From: a virus
DNA length: 27,306 nucleotides
IMG/VR virus record: IMGVR_UViG_3300020433_000037
Span: 1-27,306 of that record
Strand: one strand, 5' to 3'
In this document: positions 26,240 to 27,306 of the stretch, one piece after another
Layout: every line of letters starts with the position of its first letter
Position numbering within the stretch: position 1 is the stretch's first letter
Made by a program: the position numbers and the translations under genes
The notes under the pieces: generated by a model
Seen by the model: the letters and a program-made list of their open reading frames with translations, nothing else
Databases searched by the model: none
Told to the model about the DNA's origin: nothing

Positions 26240-26890
26240 ATGAAACTAATCACAGAAGAAATTTCAAGCGTTAAATTTATCACCGAAGGAAAAGGTGCTA
26301 AAAAGAAAATGTACATTGAAGGTGTTTTTCTACAAGGAGACATCAAAAACCGTAATGGTAGAATGTATCCTGTAAACACTCTTGCAAAAGAGGTTGGTAG
26401 ATACAATGAATCTTTTGTACAGAAAGGTCGCGCTCTTGGTGAACTGGGACATCCGGAAGGACCAACAGTAAACTTAGATCGTGTATCACATAAAATTACA
26501 TCACTTCGTCAAGAAGGAAATAATTTTATTGGGAAGGCACAACTTTTAGAAACTCCGATGGGTAAGATTGCAAAGTCTCTCATCGCTGAAGGTGTAACAC
26601 TTGGAGTATCTTCTCGTGGTGTTGGATCACTTAAAGAAGACAACAAAGGATGCAAAGTTGTAGGTGAAGATTTCATGTTAGCAACTGCCGCAGATATTGT
26701 TGCAGATCCTTCTGCTCCTGATGCTTTTGTATCTGGAATTATGGAAGGAAAAGAGTGGGTTTGGGAAGGAGGAATTCTTCGTGAACAACTCGCAAAACAA
26801 ACTGAGAAACGTATTAATACACTCGTTGATCAGAAAGCACTTGAAGAACATAAATTAAATCTTTTTAACGATTTTTTACTAAATCTTTAA
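26240..26890 (+). CDS. gp21: Prohead core protease gp21
   Basis: Homologue of T4 gp21, the serine protease that assembles inside the prohead and cleaves scaffold and capsid proteins at (I/L)xE sites. The length is 216 residues (T4 212). Conserved features are GDIKNRNGRMYP (residues 33-44), GELGHPEGPTVNLDRVSHKI with H71, the nucleophile region LGVSSRGVGS (121-130, S124 or S125), and the acidic segment ADIVADPSAPDAFV. The fold is that of the herpesvirus protease family. Possible self-cleavage motifs ITE occur at residues 4-6 and 14-16, which would fit autoprocessing. It follows the 91-residue gene after eight bases. Confidence 0.96.
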   Translation: MKLITEEISSVKFITEGKGAKKKMYIEGVFLQGDIKNRNGRMYPVNTLAKEVGRYNESFVQKGRALGELGHPEGPTVNLDRVSHKITSLRQEGNNFIGKAQLLETPMGKIAKSLIAEGVTLGVSSRGVGSLKEDNKGCKVVGEDFMLATAADIVADPSAPDAFVSGIMEGKEWVWEGGILREQLAKQTEKRINTLVDQKALEEHKLNLFNDFLLNL

Positions 26891-26894
26891 GTTC

Positions 26895-26902
26895 TATAAA
26901 TA
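26895..26902 (+). promoter_or_regulatory. Late promoter TATAAATA upstream of gp22
   Basis: Perfect T4 late consensus five bases after the gp21 stop. The leader to the ATG at 26961 would be about 50 bases, longer than at the other late promoters here. The leader shows no strong Shine-Dalgarno sequence. It is placed to drive scaffold gp22 and probably the major capsid gene beyond the window. Confidence 0.75.
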
Positions 26903-26960
26903 ATATTAGTTTTTATAACTAAAAATAAACAAACCGTCCGTTGGGAACAATTTAGACAAA

Positions 26961-27306
26961 ATGGAAAACGTAGTAACCAAAGGAGCAAAACCTGCAGAGC
27001 CTATGCCAAAACTGACTACAGGTGGTACACCACCAACAGTTGAAGACTTAGGTGGACCAACTCCTGAAAATTATAAGACAGATGATGATTCTGCAAAACT
27101 CAAAGATCCTTCAATGATTTTGAAGCAAGTCAAGGATATTGTCAATAAAGGGGCAAAACCTGCTGAACCTATGCCAAAAGGAATGAAGGAAGAAGAGGAA
27201 GTAGAAGGTGAAGTAGTTGCCGAAGATGAGCAGACTACTGAGGACCAGGCAGATGTTGTATCCGAAGAGGAGACTACAGAATCCGAAGAGCAAGAAATTG
27301 TTGCCG
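26961..27306 (+). CDS. gp22: Prohead core scaffold protein gp22 (3' end outside window)
   Basis: The first 115 residues of a protein running off the window edge, open in frame from ATG 26961. Its place after gp21 and its acidic composition match gp22, the major scaffold of the prohead core, which is degraded by gp21 after shell assembly. The N-terminus ENVVTKGAKPAEPMPK, then VEDLGGPTPENY, resembles gp22 of marine T4-like phages as I recall them. An 11-residue motif, KGAKPAEPMPK, occurs twice (residues 7-17 and 63-73). The sequence after residue 75 is dominated by Glu and Asp. Confidence 0.88.
   Translation, partial: MENVVTKGAKPAEPMPKLTTGGTPPTVEDLGGPTPENYKTDDDSAKLKDPSMILKQVKDIVNKGAKPAEPMPKGMKEEEEVEGEVVAEDEQTTEDQADVVSEEETTESEEQEIVA
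26979..27179 (+). repeat. Direct repeat encoding KGAKPAEPMPK within gp22
   Basis: The 33-base units at 26979-27011 and 27147-27179 encode the same 11 residues and differ at three bases, all synonymous. The spacing is 168 bases. Confidence 0.9.

Noticed and set aside
26903-26960. Terminator or small RNA in the gp22 leader
   Set aside because: The CCGTCC-GTTGG stretch does not form a stable GC stem followed by a U-tract; it reads best as an untranslated leader.
1-27306. tRNA genes, integrase, defence or host-derived metabolic genes
   Set aside because: None recognised; every part of the window is accounted for by virion and packaging genes with very short gaps.

Overview
This window is a single-strand (+), tightly packed, AT-rich stretch of a T4-like contractile-tailed phage genome. 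It carries the virion morphogenesis block in the canonical T4 order: gp7-position protein, gp8, tail/fibre-type proteins, gp13, gp14, gp15, gp16, gp17, gp18, gp19, gp20, gp67-like, gp21, gp22. The protein sequences look like those of marine T4-like phages (cyanophages of Prochlorococcus/Synechococcus, or SAR11 pelagiphages). Signs of this are the DUF4815-type giant protein after gp8, the small Cys4 protein after gp17, the zwitterionic gp22 start and the late promoter NATAAATA. The host cannot be fixed from this window: there is no photosynthesis or other host-like metabolic gene, no tRNA and no integrase.

Layout. 1-4398 is the 3' part of a very large baseplate/tail protein cut by the window edge; it is open from base 1 and sits where T4 has gene 7. 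4420-6006 is gp8 (baseplate wedge). 6012-13559 is a 2515-residue tail/fibre-type protein where T4 has genes 9-12. 13556-14724 holds three small genes (coiled coil, beta-rich, fibre-like repeat). 14727-17809 encodes the neck and tail terminator (gp13, gp14, gp15). 17812-20422 encodes DNA packaging (gp16, gp17) with an unusual Cys/Gly-rich protein between the two subunits. 20422-20637 is a small zinc-ribbon-like gene. 20711-24054 is tail sheath and tube (gp18, gp19). 24082-27306 is portal and prohead assembly (gp20, gp67-like, a 91-residue protein, protease gp21, and the start of scaffold gp22, cut by the window edge).

Expression. Six copies of a T4-type late promoter octamer (TATAAATA or NATAAATA) lie at gene boundaries: before gp8, the 112-residue gene, gp18, gp20, the gp67-like gene and gp22. 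Three of them contain the upstream gene's TAA stop inside the promoter. Many other junctions are ATGA, TAATG or TAGTG overlaps, which suggests translational coupling. Together the genes build the baseplate, tail, neck, procapsid and packaging motor.

The gene set is that of a known virus group, and I see no hidden defence, CRISPR or mobile system. The most interesting signal is modular: several small beta-rich sequence motifs recur in different virion proteins (gp7-position protein, gp8, the giant protein, gp14, gp18), and these proteins are much longer than their T4 counterparts where T4 equivalents exist. This suggests domain shuffling across the virion surface. No intergenic gap exceeds about 75 bases.
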